From: Gemmatimonadaceae bacterium
GTDB lineage: Bacteria; Gemmatimonadota; Gemmatimonadetes; Gemmatimonadales; Gemmatimonadaceae
Assembly (NCBI GenBank): GCA_020851455.1
Contig: JADZCT010000038.1
Span: 1 to 64,000, forward strand
DNA length: 64,000 nucleotides
Direction of reading: 5' to 3'
This document shows, in pieces, positions 25,969 to 34,059 of this stretch (position 1 is its first letter; each line of letters starts with the position of its first letter). The position numbers and the translations under genes were made by a program. The notes beneath the pieces were generated by a model. It was not told the origin of the DNA and made no database searches. It saw only the letters and a list, made by a program, of their open reading frames with translations.

Positions 25969-27068
25969 CGGGGTTCTGGCCGGACCTCGCGATCAACGTC
26001 ATCGTAGGGACGATCGCCGGCGGCGTGACCAATGCGGTGGCTGTGTGGATGCTCTTCCATCCGCACGAGCGGCGGTTCGGGCTGCACGGCGCGATCCCCA
26101 AGAACAAGGCGCGTCTGGCGAAGAGCATCGGGCGCACGGTTGGGGAGCGGCTGCTCACGGCGGACGACATCGTCGCCGAGCTGCACGGGGCCGGGTTGCG
26201 CGACTCGATGGACCGGAAGATTGAGGAGTTTTTCGACGGCGTGCTCGAGCGCGACCTCGGGTCGCTGCGCTCGATGCTGCCGGCAACGGTGGCCACCGAG
26301 GTGGAGCGAACGCTGGCCGGCCTCGGCCAGCCGCTGGCCGAAGCGTGGGCGCGCGAGGTTCACTCTGAGGAGTTCGAGCGGCAGGTGCGCGGGCTCGTTG
26401 CGCGCGTGCGCGAGGAAATCGCGCTGGTTCCCGTTGGCGCGGTGCTCACCCCCGACCGCCGCGCGGACCTCGCGGCCCAGGCAGCGGACCTCGCGGCCGA
26501 CGCGATCGCGGAAGGACGTAGCGACGAGAGCCGCACCGCACGGGCCCGGCTCGGGGACCTCGTGCTGCGCATTGCGGGCGCCGAGCGCACGCGGGAGTTC
26601 GTGGAGAAGACGGTGCGCGACGCGCTCGGCAGGGCGGAGTCGCGCACATGGGGGGAAGTGCTCGCGCCGCTGCCAGACGAGGAGGTCGTGCAGTGGGTGC
26701 TCGACGCCGTGCGATCGCCACGGGCCGCGGAACTTGCGGCGGGCGCTGCCGGCGGCGTTGCGCGGGGCGCGCTCGAGCGGCCAGTCGGGCGGCTCGCGCG
26801 GTGGCTGCCGCCGGATGCCGCGCGCAGGATGACGGCGGCGGCGGCGCCGGCGGCGTGGAGCTGGTTCGTGGCTCAGGTGCCGAGGGTTCTCGAGACGCTG
26901 GACCTCGAAGGGATGGTCGAGCGCAAGGTGCTCGGCTTCAGCACGCAGCGGATCGAGGAGCTCGTGCGGGGAGTGACGCAGCGCGAGCTGGACGTGATCG
27001 TGAACCTGGGCTACGGGCTCGGCGCTGTGATCGGCCTGCTCACGTTCCTCGCAGGACGCGCGCTGTAG
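25956..27068 (+). CDS. DUF445 (YheB-like) membrane protein
   Basis: A 370-residue DUF445 family protein. Diagnostic motifs: an N-terminal helix with GGVTNAVAVWMLFHPHERRF, then HGAIPKNKARLAKSIG, and at the C-terminus RGVTQRELDVIVNLGYGLGAVIGLL, which carries the second membrane segment. The middle 250 residues are charged and largely helical, probably an extended cytoplasmic or periplasmic rod. The family's role is unsettled. The GTG start lies inside the lon 3' end (13-bp overlap), suggesting cotranslation with the protease. Confidence 0.88.
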   Translation: MDGLTGFWPDLAINVIVGTIAGGVTNAVAVWMLFHPHERRFGLHGAIPKNKARLAKSIGRTVGERLLTADDIVAELHGAGLRDSMDRKIEEFFDGVLERDLGSLRSMLPATVATEVERTLAGLGQPLAEAWAREVHSEEFERQVRGLVARVREEIALVPVGAVLTPDRRADLAAQAADLAADAIAEGRSDESRTARARLGDLVLRIAGAERTREFVEKTVRDALGRAESRTWGEVLAPLPDEEVVQWVLDAVRSPRAAELAAGAAGGVARGALERPVGRLARWLPPDAARRMTAAAAPAAWSWFVAQVPRVLETLDLEGMVERKVLGFSTQRIEELVRGVTQRELDVIVNLGYGLGAVIGLLTFLAGRAL

Positions 27069-27122
27069 GCGCCGAACCCGACGGCGGATGCGCAAGCCAG
27101 CGGCATGAGGCCCGCGCCGGAC

Positions 27123-27142
27123 GGCCGCCGCGCGCGGCGGCC
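27123..27142. terminator. GC-rich palindrome between convergent genes
   Basis: GGCCGCCGCG followed immediately by CGCGGCGGCC forms a perfect 20-bp palindrome between the DUF445 stop and the opposing stop at 27148. It is probably a bidirectional terminator, but lacks T-runs. Confidence 0.5.
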
Positions 27143-27147
27143 CCGCG

Positions 27148-28032
27148 TCAGTACGTCGCGGTGGTGATGAGCTTGCCGCTGCCCCGTCCGCCGGCGTCGC
27201 CCTGGCCCGTGAACCGACCGGTGAACACCTGCGGCGGCTTGCCGCGCACGTTGATCGTCACGACGTAGTTGGTGGCCTCGGCGGAGCAGTTCGACCAGTG
27301 GTCCACGCGGACGACGTAGTCGCCGCGGGGCGCCACGAGGCCGCTCGCCCAGAAGATATTCTCGGCGCGGGGTCCGTCGGAGCCGCAGCCGGCGTTCGAG
27401 TCGAGGTCGAGCTGACCGCCCGACACCGAGCTTCTGTGCGCCCAGTACACCTCCTCGCCCAGCGGATCCACGACGTGAAGGTCAACGTCGGCGCGCGAAT
27501 CCCACGTGACGTTCACCTGAACGTCGCCGGTACCCACGTTGATCATGCTCACGGGCGCGGTCTGGTACACGCCGTACGCGCCGCCAAGGCCGCCGGCAAA
27601 GCGCATCTGGAAGACGGGGACCGGAACGTTCTGGCTGAATACGATGAGGATCTGCTGCGACGTGACGGCCGCCGGGAGCCGGAGCTCCCAGTAGTCGTCG
27701 AGGTCAGGGATTACCACGGCGATTTTGTCGAACGGCGTGGCGGACGAGGCGGTGACCTGGATGGTGCCGCCGAGGAGGATGAGCGCCGGGATCGGCGCGG
27801 TGACGACCGGGTTCGCTCCTCCGGCGGGCGCGGTTCCCGGCTGCAGGGTTGCCTTCGCCGCGCCGCCGACCGTCTCGACCGCCGCGATGTAGTTCGCGAT
27901 CGTCGGCCGCTCGCTCTCCGTGGGCTGCTTCCACTCGATGCAGCCGGCGAATGCCAGCAGCGCAGCCGCCGCGGCCGCGGGCCGCACCGATCGCATCGTC
28001 GTGCGCAGGACTATTGGAGCGCGCGTGTTCAT
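27148..28032 (-). CDS. Lipoprotein with YfaP/DUF2135-like domain
   Basis: A 294-residue predicted lipoprotein: lipobox LLAFAGC near residue 31. A middle beta-rich region leads to a C-terminal DUF2135 (YfaP-like) domain marked by VNVTWDSRADVDLHVVDP, GEEVYWAHRSSVSGGQLDLD, ENIFWASGLVAPRGDYVVRV and YVVTINVRGK. The Asp pairs in the first and second blocks suggest calcium binding. The start overlaps the upstream metalloprotease stop as ATGA, so the two are probably made together. An internal ATG at 27996 would also give a lipoprotein signal. It may bind or be processed by the protease, which is inference. Confidence 0.78.
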   Translation of the reverse strand: MNTRAPIVLRTTMRSVRPAAAAAALLAFAGCIEWKQPTESERPTIANYIAAVETVGGAAKATLQPGTAPAGGANPVVTAPIPALILLGGTIQVTASSATPFDKIAVVIPDLDDYWELRLPAAVTSQQILIVFSQNVPVPVFQMRFAGGLGGAYGVYQTAPVSMINVGTGDVQVNVTWDSRADVDLHVVDPLGEEVYWAHRSSVSGGQLDLDSNAGCGSDGPRAENIFWASGLVAPRGDYVVRVDHWSNCSAEATNYVVTINVRGKPPQVFTGRFTGQGDAGGRGSGKLITTATY

Positions 28033-29375
28033 TCCTTCCCTCCGGACTGGCGGAGCGGGGCCACCCGCACCCGCGAGAGCTCGATCATCCTCGTGGACGC
28101 TCCCTGGGGAACGTCGGTGTACAGCACTGCAGGGTGTCCCTGTACCGTCGTTGCAATCACCTCGACCGCCCGCCCCTTCGCCGCGTACCGGAGCACGCTG
28201 CCGACGCCACCGCTGCCTTCGCGGAGGTCGAACCGGCGCTCCAGCGCCTGCGACAGCACGAACCGGAACTCAGCCGCCTCGAACTGCGAATCCCAGACCG
28301 AAAGCCAGGTGATGCCCGCGCCCCGTGGCGTGTTCACCACCATGTACCGGTCGCCGCCCCACCCGGACGCGCCGCGCGACGCGGTTGCGGCGTCCTTCAA
28401 CTGCTGAAACAGCACGAGCCGGGTCTCGAACTCGCCGAGCCCGTTCTCGTATATCACCGACCCGCCCGACGGCCGCGGGAGGACGACTTCCAGTGGAGGA
28501 TCGTCCCCTGCCACCGCCTTCTCGGGATGCAGCACCTGCTCGGTGGATTGCGGAACGAACCCGAGCGGGTTTTCGCCCGGCTTCAGTTCCGTGATCCTGC
28601 GCACGTACTCCGCGCCGCTCAGGTACGGAAAGAGCAGCGTCTCCTGGATGAACACCGGCGCCGTCCCCAGCACCGGCATCGTCCCCTGGGCATCGCGAAT
28701 CATCTCCCGCACGCGGTCCCATCCGCCCGGGAGCCGCGAAAGCATCTTCCCTCCGCCCAGCATGACGTTCAACTGCTCGAACGTGGCGTATCCCTCCACC
28801 AGCGCCTGCACCGCCATCACCCGGTCGTTGTCACGCGAGGCGTGGACGAGCGAGTCGAGCGGCATGTACTGGTCCTGCAGCGCGTGCACCAGTTCGTGCG
28901 TGATCGTGACCTGCACCACATCGGGCGCGGGCTGCGCGCCCGCATCCCCGCCGACCACGTACAAGACTTTCGTGGCCGGGTCGTAGTAACCAACCACCTG
29001 CTCGGAGAGGAGCGACAGCAGGAAGCTGCGCAGGTCGAGCGTATCCGGGAGGAGGCCAAGGAGCTTGTAGGCCTGCTCTTCGCCTGCGATGTCGAGGGCC
29101 GGCTGTTCCTCGTCGAACTTTTCGCGCAGGAACTCGCGAAGGTCGGCCCGGTCGCGAATCTCGACCTTTGGGGGGACCTTGAACCTGAGCCCCGTGGCCT
29201 TCTCGATTTTCGGGATGGCGGCTGCCACCTCGCGGCCGTACGGGCCAGGATACGCTGGGTTCCGGTCCCGGCAGGCCGCTCCCGCTACGGTGACCGCCGC
29301 CGCGAGGGCGATTGCCGCCTGGGCGCGGGACAGGTGGATGCACAATCGCTGGCGGCGAGCGTGGGGGGGAGTCAC
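28029..29375 (-). CDS. Predicted zinc metalloprotease, exported
   Basis: A 448-residue exported protein with a hydrophobic signal ending near VAGAACRD, possibly a lipoprotein. The zinc motif HELVHALQDQ at about residue 160 fits HExxH, and EGYATFEQ about 35 residues later offers a third ligand, as in gluzincins. The domain start is preceded by EQVVGYYDPATKVLYVVGG, as in other uncharacterised secreted metalloproteases. The rest is helical with a short beta region at the end. The start codon is GTG. It is coupled to the downstream YfaP-like lipoprotein by a four-base overlap. Substrate unknown. Confidence 0.72.
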   Translation of the reverse strand: MTPPHARRQRLCIHLSRAQAAIALAAAVTVAGAACRDRNPAYPGPYGREVAAAIPKIEKATGLRFKVPPKVEIRDRADLREFLREKFDEEQPALDIAGEEQAYKLLGLLPDTLDLRSFLLSLLSEQVVGYYDPATKVLYVVGGDAGAQPAPDVVQVTITHELVHALQDQYMPLDSLVHASRDNDRVMAVQALVEGYATFEQLNVMLGGGKMLSRLPGGWDRVREMIRDAQGTMPVLGTAPVFIQETLLFPYLSGAEYVRRITELKPGENPLGFVPQSTEQVLHPEKAVAGDDPPLEVVLPRPSGGSVIYENGLGEFETRLVLFQQLKDAATASRGASGWGGDRYMVVNTPRGAGITWLSVWDSQFEAAEFRFVLSQALERRFDLREGSGGVGSVLRYAAKGRAVEVIATTVQGHPAVLYTDVPQGASTRMIELSRVRVAPLRQSGGKE

Positions 29376-29438
29376 GACGTGGCGTCCTTCACGAAGGTCG
29401 GGCCGGGGCGCTGGATCACGGATCGGTCGAGGCGGGCG

Positions 29439-30260
29439 TCACCCGGTGAGGTGTCCGACGTACCAGTCAATGAGCGCGTTGCCCCAAAGCAACGCGACCG
29501 CCGACGCAGGCGCAAGGAAGACACCGAAGGGGACGAGCGGGGTCTCGAACGGCTGGCCGCGGGCGCGGGCACGGAACCACCCGATCGGCATGACGAACAC
29601 GAGGAAGGCGACGGCGCCGATCGCCGCGGCCAGCAGGATCGCCAGGAGCGACCTCGCGGGCCCGAGCGCGGCGCCGGCCATGGCCATGAGGGTCGAATCC
29701 CCGAAGCCCATCGCTTCCTTCTTCAGGGCGACTTCGCCCAGCCATCCGACGATCGTGATCGCGCCGGCGCCAACGCAGGCGCCAAGGAGCGCGTCGAGGG
29801 GGCCGCTGAACGGGTACTGGCTGCCCGAGAAGACGCCTGCCACGCTGGCGGCGGCAACGAAGATGAGCCCGGAAACGGTGAACCCGTCGGGGATCACATA
29901 CGAGCGCAGGTCCGTGATGGCGATGCCGAGGAGGATCGAGGCAAAGACCGCGAGGCGGACGGCGAGGAACCCGGGGCCGGCCGCGGCGAAGGCAGTCACC
30001 CAGATGGCGCCGGTTGCCGCCTCGACGAGCGGGTACATGGGCGAGATGGGGAGGCCGCAGTTCCTGCAGCGGGCGCGCAGCACCACCCATGAGACGACGG
30101 GCACGTTGTCGTACCATGCGAGCGTGTTGCCGCACCTGGGGCAGCGGGAGCGCGGCCTGACGACCGATTCTTCGGCGGGCCAGCGGAGGATGCAGACGTT
30201 CAGGAAGGAGCCAATACTGGCCCCGATGAAGAACACGATTACGGCGAGGGCGGCGCTCAT
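29439..30260 (-). CDS. Prepilin peptidase (PilD/GspO type)
   Basis: Membrane aspartic protease that cleaves and methylates type IV pilin-like precursors. The 273 residues carry the N-terminal A24_N domain with FFIGASIGSFLNVCILR and the zinc tetracysteine CPRCGN and CRNCGL. Two catalytic Asp follow, in ITDLRSYVIPDGF and GFGDSTLM, separated by hydrophobic helices (about eight in all). Its start overlaps the upstream RNA methyltransferase stop as ATGA. It is probably the processing enzyme for the pilus or secretion system whose ATPase is at 54386-56698. Confidence 0.94.
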   Translation of the reverse strand: MSAALAVIVFFIGASIGSFLNVCILRWPAEESVVRPRSRCPRCGNTLAWYDNVPVVSWVVLRARCRNCGLPISPMYPLVEAATGAIWVTAFAAAGPGFLAVRLAVFASILLGIAITDLRSYVIPDGFTVSGLIFVAAASVAGVFSGSQYPFSGPLDALLGACVGAGAITIVGWLGEVALKKEAMGFGDSTLMAMAGAALGPARSLLAILLAAAIGAVAFLVFVMPIGWFRARARGQPFETPLVPFGVFLAPASAVALLWGNALIDWYVGHLTG

Positions 30261-31033
30261 GCGAAGAGTTCGTACATGAGGATGCCCGCGGCGACGGCGA
30301 CGTTGAACGACTCGACACCAGCGGCCATCGGGAGCGACACGATCTCCGCCGCCGCCGCGCGGACTGCCTGGGAAAGCCCGGCGCCCTCGTTGCCGACGGC
30401 GAGCGCGAGCGCAGGCGGCGGAGTCATGGAGCCGACGGGGCGTCCTCCAGCGTCGGCGCCCCAGAGTGGGGCGCCCACACCCTGCAGGCGCGCGACGAGT
30501 TCTTCAACGGTTGCGGTGGTCACGGTCACGTGAAAGTGGGCTCCCGCGCCGCCGCGCACCACCTTGGCATTCCAGAGGTCGGCCGTGCCGGGGAGTGCGA
30601 CGACCGCGGTTGCGCCGAGGCCTGCAGCCGTTCGCACCAGTGCGCCGGCGTTGCCGGGATCCTGGACTGCGTCGAGGACGAGGGAGCGCCGGAGCCCGTC
30701 GGCCGGTACCGACGAGAGCGGCACGACGGGCACCTCGGCAATCGCGAGGACCCCCTGCGGCGCCTCGGTGGACGCCGCCGAGGCGAACTCGGCGTCGGAG
30801 ACAATCAGGTGAGTCGCTCCGGCCGCATCGAGGAGAGCGGCGACCCTGGGCGACCGGGCCGCCGACTCCGCGACCAGAAGGCCGATCACCGCGCTGCGGG
30901 CGTGGATGAGTTCATCAACGACGCGCACGCCCTCGGCGACGAACTGCGCACCCCGCTCACGCGCCTTGCGGCGCTTCAGGTCACGGGCGAGGGTTAACAG
31001 GCGGTCCGGACGCACGGTCTGCTTTCGATGCAT
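30257..31033 (-). CDS. SpoU/TrmH-family RNA 2'-O-methyltransferase
   Basis: A 258-residue SPOUT methyltransferase acting on rRNA or tRNA. An N-terminal L30e-like substrate domain (LTLARDLKRRKARERGAQF) is followed by the catalytic domain: motif 1 DAVQDPGNAGALVRTAAG, motif 2 in AVGNEGAGLS and motif 3 SLPMAAGVESFNVAVAAGIL. The ATG at 31033 is supported by AGAGGTGA five bases upstream; the longer reading lacks homology. It is divergent from the M48 protease gene with 13 bp between start codons, so each promoter must lie in the other gene. The exact RNA target cannot be told from sequence. Confidence 0.92.
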   Translation of the reverse strand: MHRKQTVRPDRLLTLARDLKRRKARERGAQFVAEGVRVVDELIHARSAVIGLLVAESAARSPRVAALLDAAGATHLIVSDAEFASAASTEAPQGVLAIAEVPVVPLSSVPADGLRRSLVLDAVQDPGNAGALVRTAAGLGATAVVALPGTADLWNAKVVRGGAGAHFHVTVTTATVEELVARLQGVGAPLWGADAGGRPVGSMTPPPALALAVGNEGAGLSQAVRAAAAEIVSLPMAAGVESFNVAVAAGILMYELFA

Positions 31034-31046
31034 ATCACCTCTAAAG

Positions 31047-31889
31047 ATGACCATACAGCAAGCGATCCACCGAAAGACGCACGGCCGCGGCTGGCCGTTT
31101 CCCGCCGCCCTGCTCGTGCTCGCCGCGGTGGGGTGCGCGGTCTCGCAGCAGCAGGAAGTGCAGATGGGCCAGCAGTACGCCGCCCAGATCCAGGAGCAGT
31201 TGCCGATCGTCCGGGACCCCGAGATCGTGAGGTACATCAACGTGCTGGGCGACTCGCTGGCGAGCGTAACGGACGACCGCTCGCTGCAATGGCACTTCTA
31301 CGTGGTTGACCAGATGGAGATCAACGCGTTCGCGCTGCCGGGCGGGTACATCTTCGTGAACCGTGGGCTGATCGAGCGCGCGAAGACCATGTCGGAGGTG
31401 GCGGGCGTCATCGGCCACGAGATCGGCCACGTCACCAGGCGCCACAGCATCAAGCAGATGCAGAAGGCGCAGGGCGCGAACGTGGGCGTCACTCTGGCCT
31501 GCATCCTTACCAACGTATGCAGCAGCGACGTAGCGCGAACTGGGATTGACCTCGCGGCCGGCGGCCTGTTCGCGCGGTTCAGCCGGGATGACGAGGCCGA
31601 GGCCGACGCCGAGGGCGTCAAGACCGTGATCAAAGCGGGGATAGACCCGCGCGGGATCCCGGCGATGTTCAGGATCCTGCTCGACGAACGGAAGCAGCAG
31701 CCGGGCGCGGTCGAGACGTTTTTTGCGTCGCACCCGCTGGAGGAGAGCCGGATTGCCGCGACGGACGCGCTGATCGCGAAGTACCCGCCGGCTCAGTTGA
31801 AGGGGCTGACGGTGGACTCACCCAACTTCGAGGCCTTCAAGGCGCGGCTGAAGTCGCTGCCGCCCAGCCCTCCGCCGAGGAAGCGGTAG
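31047..31889 (+). CDS. M48-family zinc metalloprotease, lipoprotein (BepA/LoiP-like)
   Basis: A 280-residue exported lipoprotein with lipobox LAAVGC. The M48 active site is VAGVIGHEIGHVTRRH (HExxH) with a third zinc ligand Glu in DDEAEADAEG. Upstream landmarks: VRYINVLGDSLA, INAFALPGGYIFVNRGLI. The C-terminal part (FFASHPLEESRIAATDAL) is the usual end of the peptidase domain. No TPR repeats follow, unlike BepA, so it is closer to the short periplasmic M48 proteases that help clear misfolded outer-membrane proteins. The start ATG lies 13 bp from the divergent methyltransferase start. Confidence 0.92.
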   Translation: MTIQQAIHRKTHGRGWPFPAALLVLAAVGCAVSQQQEVQMGQQYAAQIQEQLPIVRDPEIVRYINVLGDSLASVTDDRSLQWHFYVVDQMEINAFALPGGYIFVNRGLIERAKTMSEVAGVIGHEIGHVTRRHSIKQMQKAQGANVGVTLACILTNVCSSDVARTGIDLAAGGLFARFSRDDEAEADAEGVKTVIKAGIDPRGIPAMFRILLDERKQQPGAVETFFASHPLEESRIAATDALIAKYPPAQLKGLTVDSPNFEAFKARLKSLPPSPPPRKR

Positions 31890-31892
31890 CGC

Positions 31893-32714
31893 TCAGAGGA
31901 GCGTAACGGCCGCTTCGAGCAGGTCGCCGAGCCGCGCGGAGGCGACGCGTCCCGCCTCGATCACGTCTTCGTGGCGGACGGGTGCGTCGGTAATGCCGGA
32001 CGCGAGGTTGGTCACGAGGCTGATTCCGGCGAACTCGACGCCAATGGCCGCGGCGACGAGCGCCTCTCCCACGGTTGACATGCCAGTGACGTCGGCGCCG
32101 AGCGCGCGGAGCATGCGCACCTCGGCGGGCGTTTCGTAGGCCGGGCCCAGGAGGCCTGCGTACACGCCGCGCCGCAGCGGGCGGTTGCCAGCGGCCTTTG
32201 CAAGCAGCGACCGGAGGCGTGGCGAGTAGGCAGCCGACATGTCGGGGAAGCGCGTGTCGCCTTCCTCGAGCGTGCCCTCGAGCGGGTTTCGCCCGGTGAG
32301 GTTGATCTGGTCGTCAATCAGGACCAGGTCGCCCGGGGAAAGCGTAGCGTCAATGCCACCCGCGGCGTTGGTGGCGACCATTACCTTCGCGCCAAGCGAG
32401 TGGGCAACGCGAACCGGAAAAGCCGACGCGGCCGCCGGGTGGCCTTCGTACATGTGGAAACGCCCGGCGAAGACGATTACCGGACGTCCGGCAAGCGTGC
32501 CAGCCACGACCCTGCCCGCATGGCCCTGGACCGCGGTGTCGGGGAAGCCGGGAACCGAGGAATACGGGACTGACCGGGCGTCTGCCACGCGGTCAACGAC
32601 GGACCCGAGGCCCGACCCGAGGATGAGGGTCAGCAGCGGTTCGCCGATCCCGATGCGCGGCGCGATGACGCTGGCAGCCGCGCGCGCCGCTTCGTAGCCC
32701 CATGACGCGCTCAC
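31893..32714 (-). CDS. punA: Purine nucleoside phosphorylase (trimeric type)
   Basis: Splits inosine and guanosine to base and ribose 1-phosphate. The 273 residues match the class II trimeric PNPs: LILGSGLGSVVDR, VPGFPDTAVQGHAGR (phosphate and base region), FAGRFHMYEGH, VMVATNAAGGIDATLSPGD, INLTGRNPLEG, GPAYETPAEVRMLRALGAD and VGMSTVGE-type TGMSTVGEALVAA. The GTG start overlaps the add stop as GTGA. It is the last gene of a four-gene operon running from the double nucleotidase through adenosine deaminase, so it completes conversion of exported nucleotides to bases. Confidence 0.95.
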   Translation of the reverse strand: MSASWGYEAARAAASVIAPRIGIGEPLLTLILGSGLGSVVDRVADARSVPYSSVPGFPDTAVQGHAGRVVAGTLAGRPVIVFAGRFHMYEGHPAAASAFPVRVAHSLGAKVMVATNAAGGIDATLSPGDLVLIDDQINLTGRNPLEGTLEEGDTRFPDMSAAYSPRLRSLLAKAAGNRPLRRGVYAGLLGPAYETPAEVRMLRALGADVTGMSTVGEALVAAAIGVEFAGISLVTNLASGITDAPVRHEDVIEAGRVASARLGDLLEAAVTLL

Positions 32715-33763
32715 GCTGCCGCTCCCGCGTCGCGACGGAACGCAGCAATGGCGGCGTCGGCCTCGGCGACGAGCGCGCGGCGCTCGCGATCCGGCAGGAA
32801 CGCACCCTCGAAGCCGTAGCGCGCCACGCGGCAGACGTCGTCGAGGTTGAAGCCAAGCGAGGTGACCGCGTGCATGTACTCGTCGGTGAGGGTGGTGCAG
32901 CTCATCAGGCGGTTGTCGGTGTTCAGCGTGAACTTGACCCCGCGGTCGAGCCATTGGCGCGCGGGATGCGAGTCGTAGCCGGCGGCGGCGTGCGTCTGGA
33001 CGTTGCTGGTGAGGCATGCCTCGAGGACGATACCGCGTTCGGCGATCTCGTCGAGGAGGCGCGGGTCCTCACCCGAGCGCGTGCCATGGCCGATCCGCTG
33101 GGCGCCGCAGGCGTAGATCGCCTCGCGCACCGACTCAGGGCCGGTGCCTTCCCCTGCGTGGCAGGTGCATCCGATGCCGTGATCGAGCGCATGGCGGAAG
33201 GCCGCGGCGTGCGGCGCCGCGGGGTTCCCTGCCTCGCCGCCCGCGAGGTCGAAGCCGACGACTCCGCGCCCCGCATGGGCCACTGCCAGCCGCGAGAGGT
33301 CCATCGAGGTGGCGGGCGGCAGGTGGCGCAGCGAGCAGATGATGAGCCCGCTGCGGATCCCGAAGGCCGTGGTTGCGCGCTCCATGGCGCGGCGCGGCGC
33401 GGCGACGATTTCGTCGAGCGTGAGGCCACCGCGGAGGCTGAGCGCGGGACAGTAGCGGATCTCGATGTAGCGCACGCCGTCGGCGTGGGCATCTTCGAGC
33501 AGTTCCCACGTCACGCGCTCGAGTGCATCCGCACGCTGCAGCACGGCGAGGGTGATCTCGAAGCGCGTGAGGTAGTCCTCGAGGTGCCGGGCGTCGCGGA
33601 CCCACATGTGGTGCGCAAGCGCCTCCGGGCTCGATGCCGGCATCGTCACGCCCTGCTCGCGTCCGAGCTCGAGGAGCGTGCTCGCGCGGAGCGAGCCGTC
33701 GAGGTGGCAGTGAAGCTCGGCCTTTGGCAGGCGGCGGACGAGTTCGCGAGTGAGGGTGGTCAT
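32711..33763 (-). CDS. add: Adenosine deaminase
   Basis: Converts adenosine to inosine. The 350-residue amidohydrolase shows LPKAELHCHLDGSLR (first zinc ligands HxH), CTCHAGEGTG (third His and catalytic region), QRIGHGTR and LNTDNRLMS (final Asp). Length is typical. It overlaps its upstream neighbour (a 99-residue protein) and its downstream neighbour (PNP) by four bases each. Within this operon it supplies inosine to the phosphorylase. Confidence 0.96.
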   Translation of the reverse strand: MTTLTRELVRRLPKAELHCHLDGSLRASTLLELGREQGVTMPASSPEALAHHMWVRDARHLEDYLTRFEITLAVLQRADALERVTWELLEDAHADGVRYIEIRYCPALSLRGGLTLDEIVAAPRRAMERATTAFGIRSGLIICSLRHLPPATSMDLSRLAVAHAGRGVVGFDLAGGEAGNPAAPHAAAFRHALDHGIGCTCHAGEGTGPESVREAIYACGAQRIGHGTRSGEDPRLLDEIAERGIVLEACLTSNVQTHAAAGYDSHPARQWLDRGVKFTLNTDNRLMSCTTLTDEYMHAVTSLGFNLDDVCRVARYGFEGAFLPDRERRALVAEADAAIAAFRRDAGAAA

Positions 33764-34059
33764 GCCGGGCCGGCGCCGTCGCGTTCGTGAGCCGGCCCGG
33801 CAAGGATCTCGGGCGTGCGCATCGGGCCGGGCGCGCGGGGCGCACGGGACGACACGACGCGGAGCACGGCTCCGCCCGACACGAGGGTGTCGGAGGGGAC
33901 CGCGAGGCCGCGGCTGTCGGCGACGGCGCGCGTGCCCGCCTCCACCGCGTCGGCGAGGGCCGGGTCCGCGGCGCGAACTGCGTCGAGGAGGGTCGCGCCG
34001 CGGGGGACGTCAACTGGCGCGCCGTCAACGAACGCGCGAAGGGTTGCCGGCTCGCTCAT
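33760..34059 (-). CDS. Small predicted beta-grasp protein in a nucleoside operon
   Basis: A 99-residue protein that I do not recognise as a named family. The first 70 residues look like a beta-grasp fold: AFVDGAPVDVPRGATLLDAV gives a hairpin and helix, and LVSGGAVLRVVSS the closing strand. This resembles ThiS/MoaD-type or 2Fe-2S ferredoxin N-terminal domains. There are no cysteines and no C-terminal Gly-Gly, so neither sulfur transfer nor an iron-sulfur cluster is supported. It overlaps both neighbours by four bases (ATGA), so it is made in step with the double nucleotidase and adenosine deaminase. Coding is likely given this tight coupling. Confidence 0.65.
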   Translation of the reverse strand: MSEPATLRAFVDGAPVDVPRGATLLDAVRAADPALADAVEAGTRAVADSRGLAVPSDTLVSGGAVLRVVSSRAPRAPGPMRTPEILAGPAHERDGAGPA

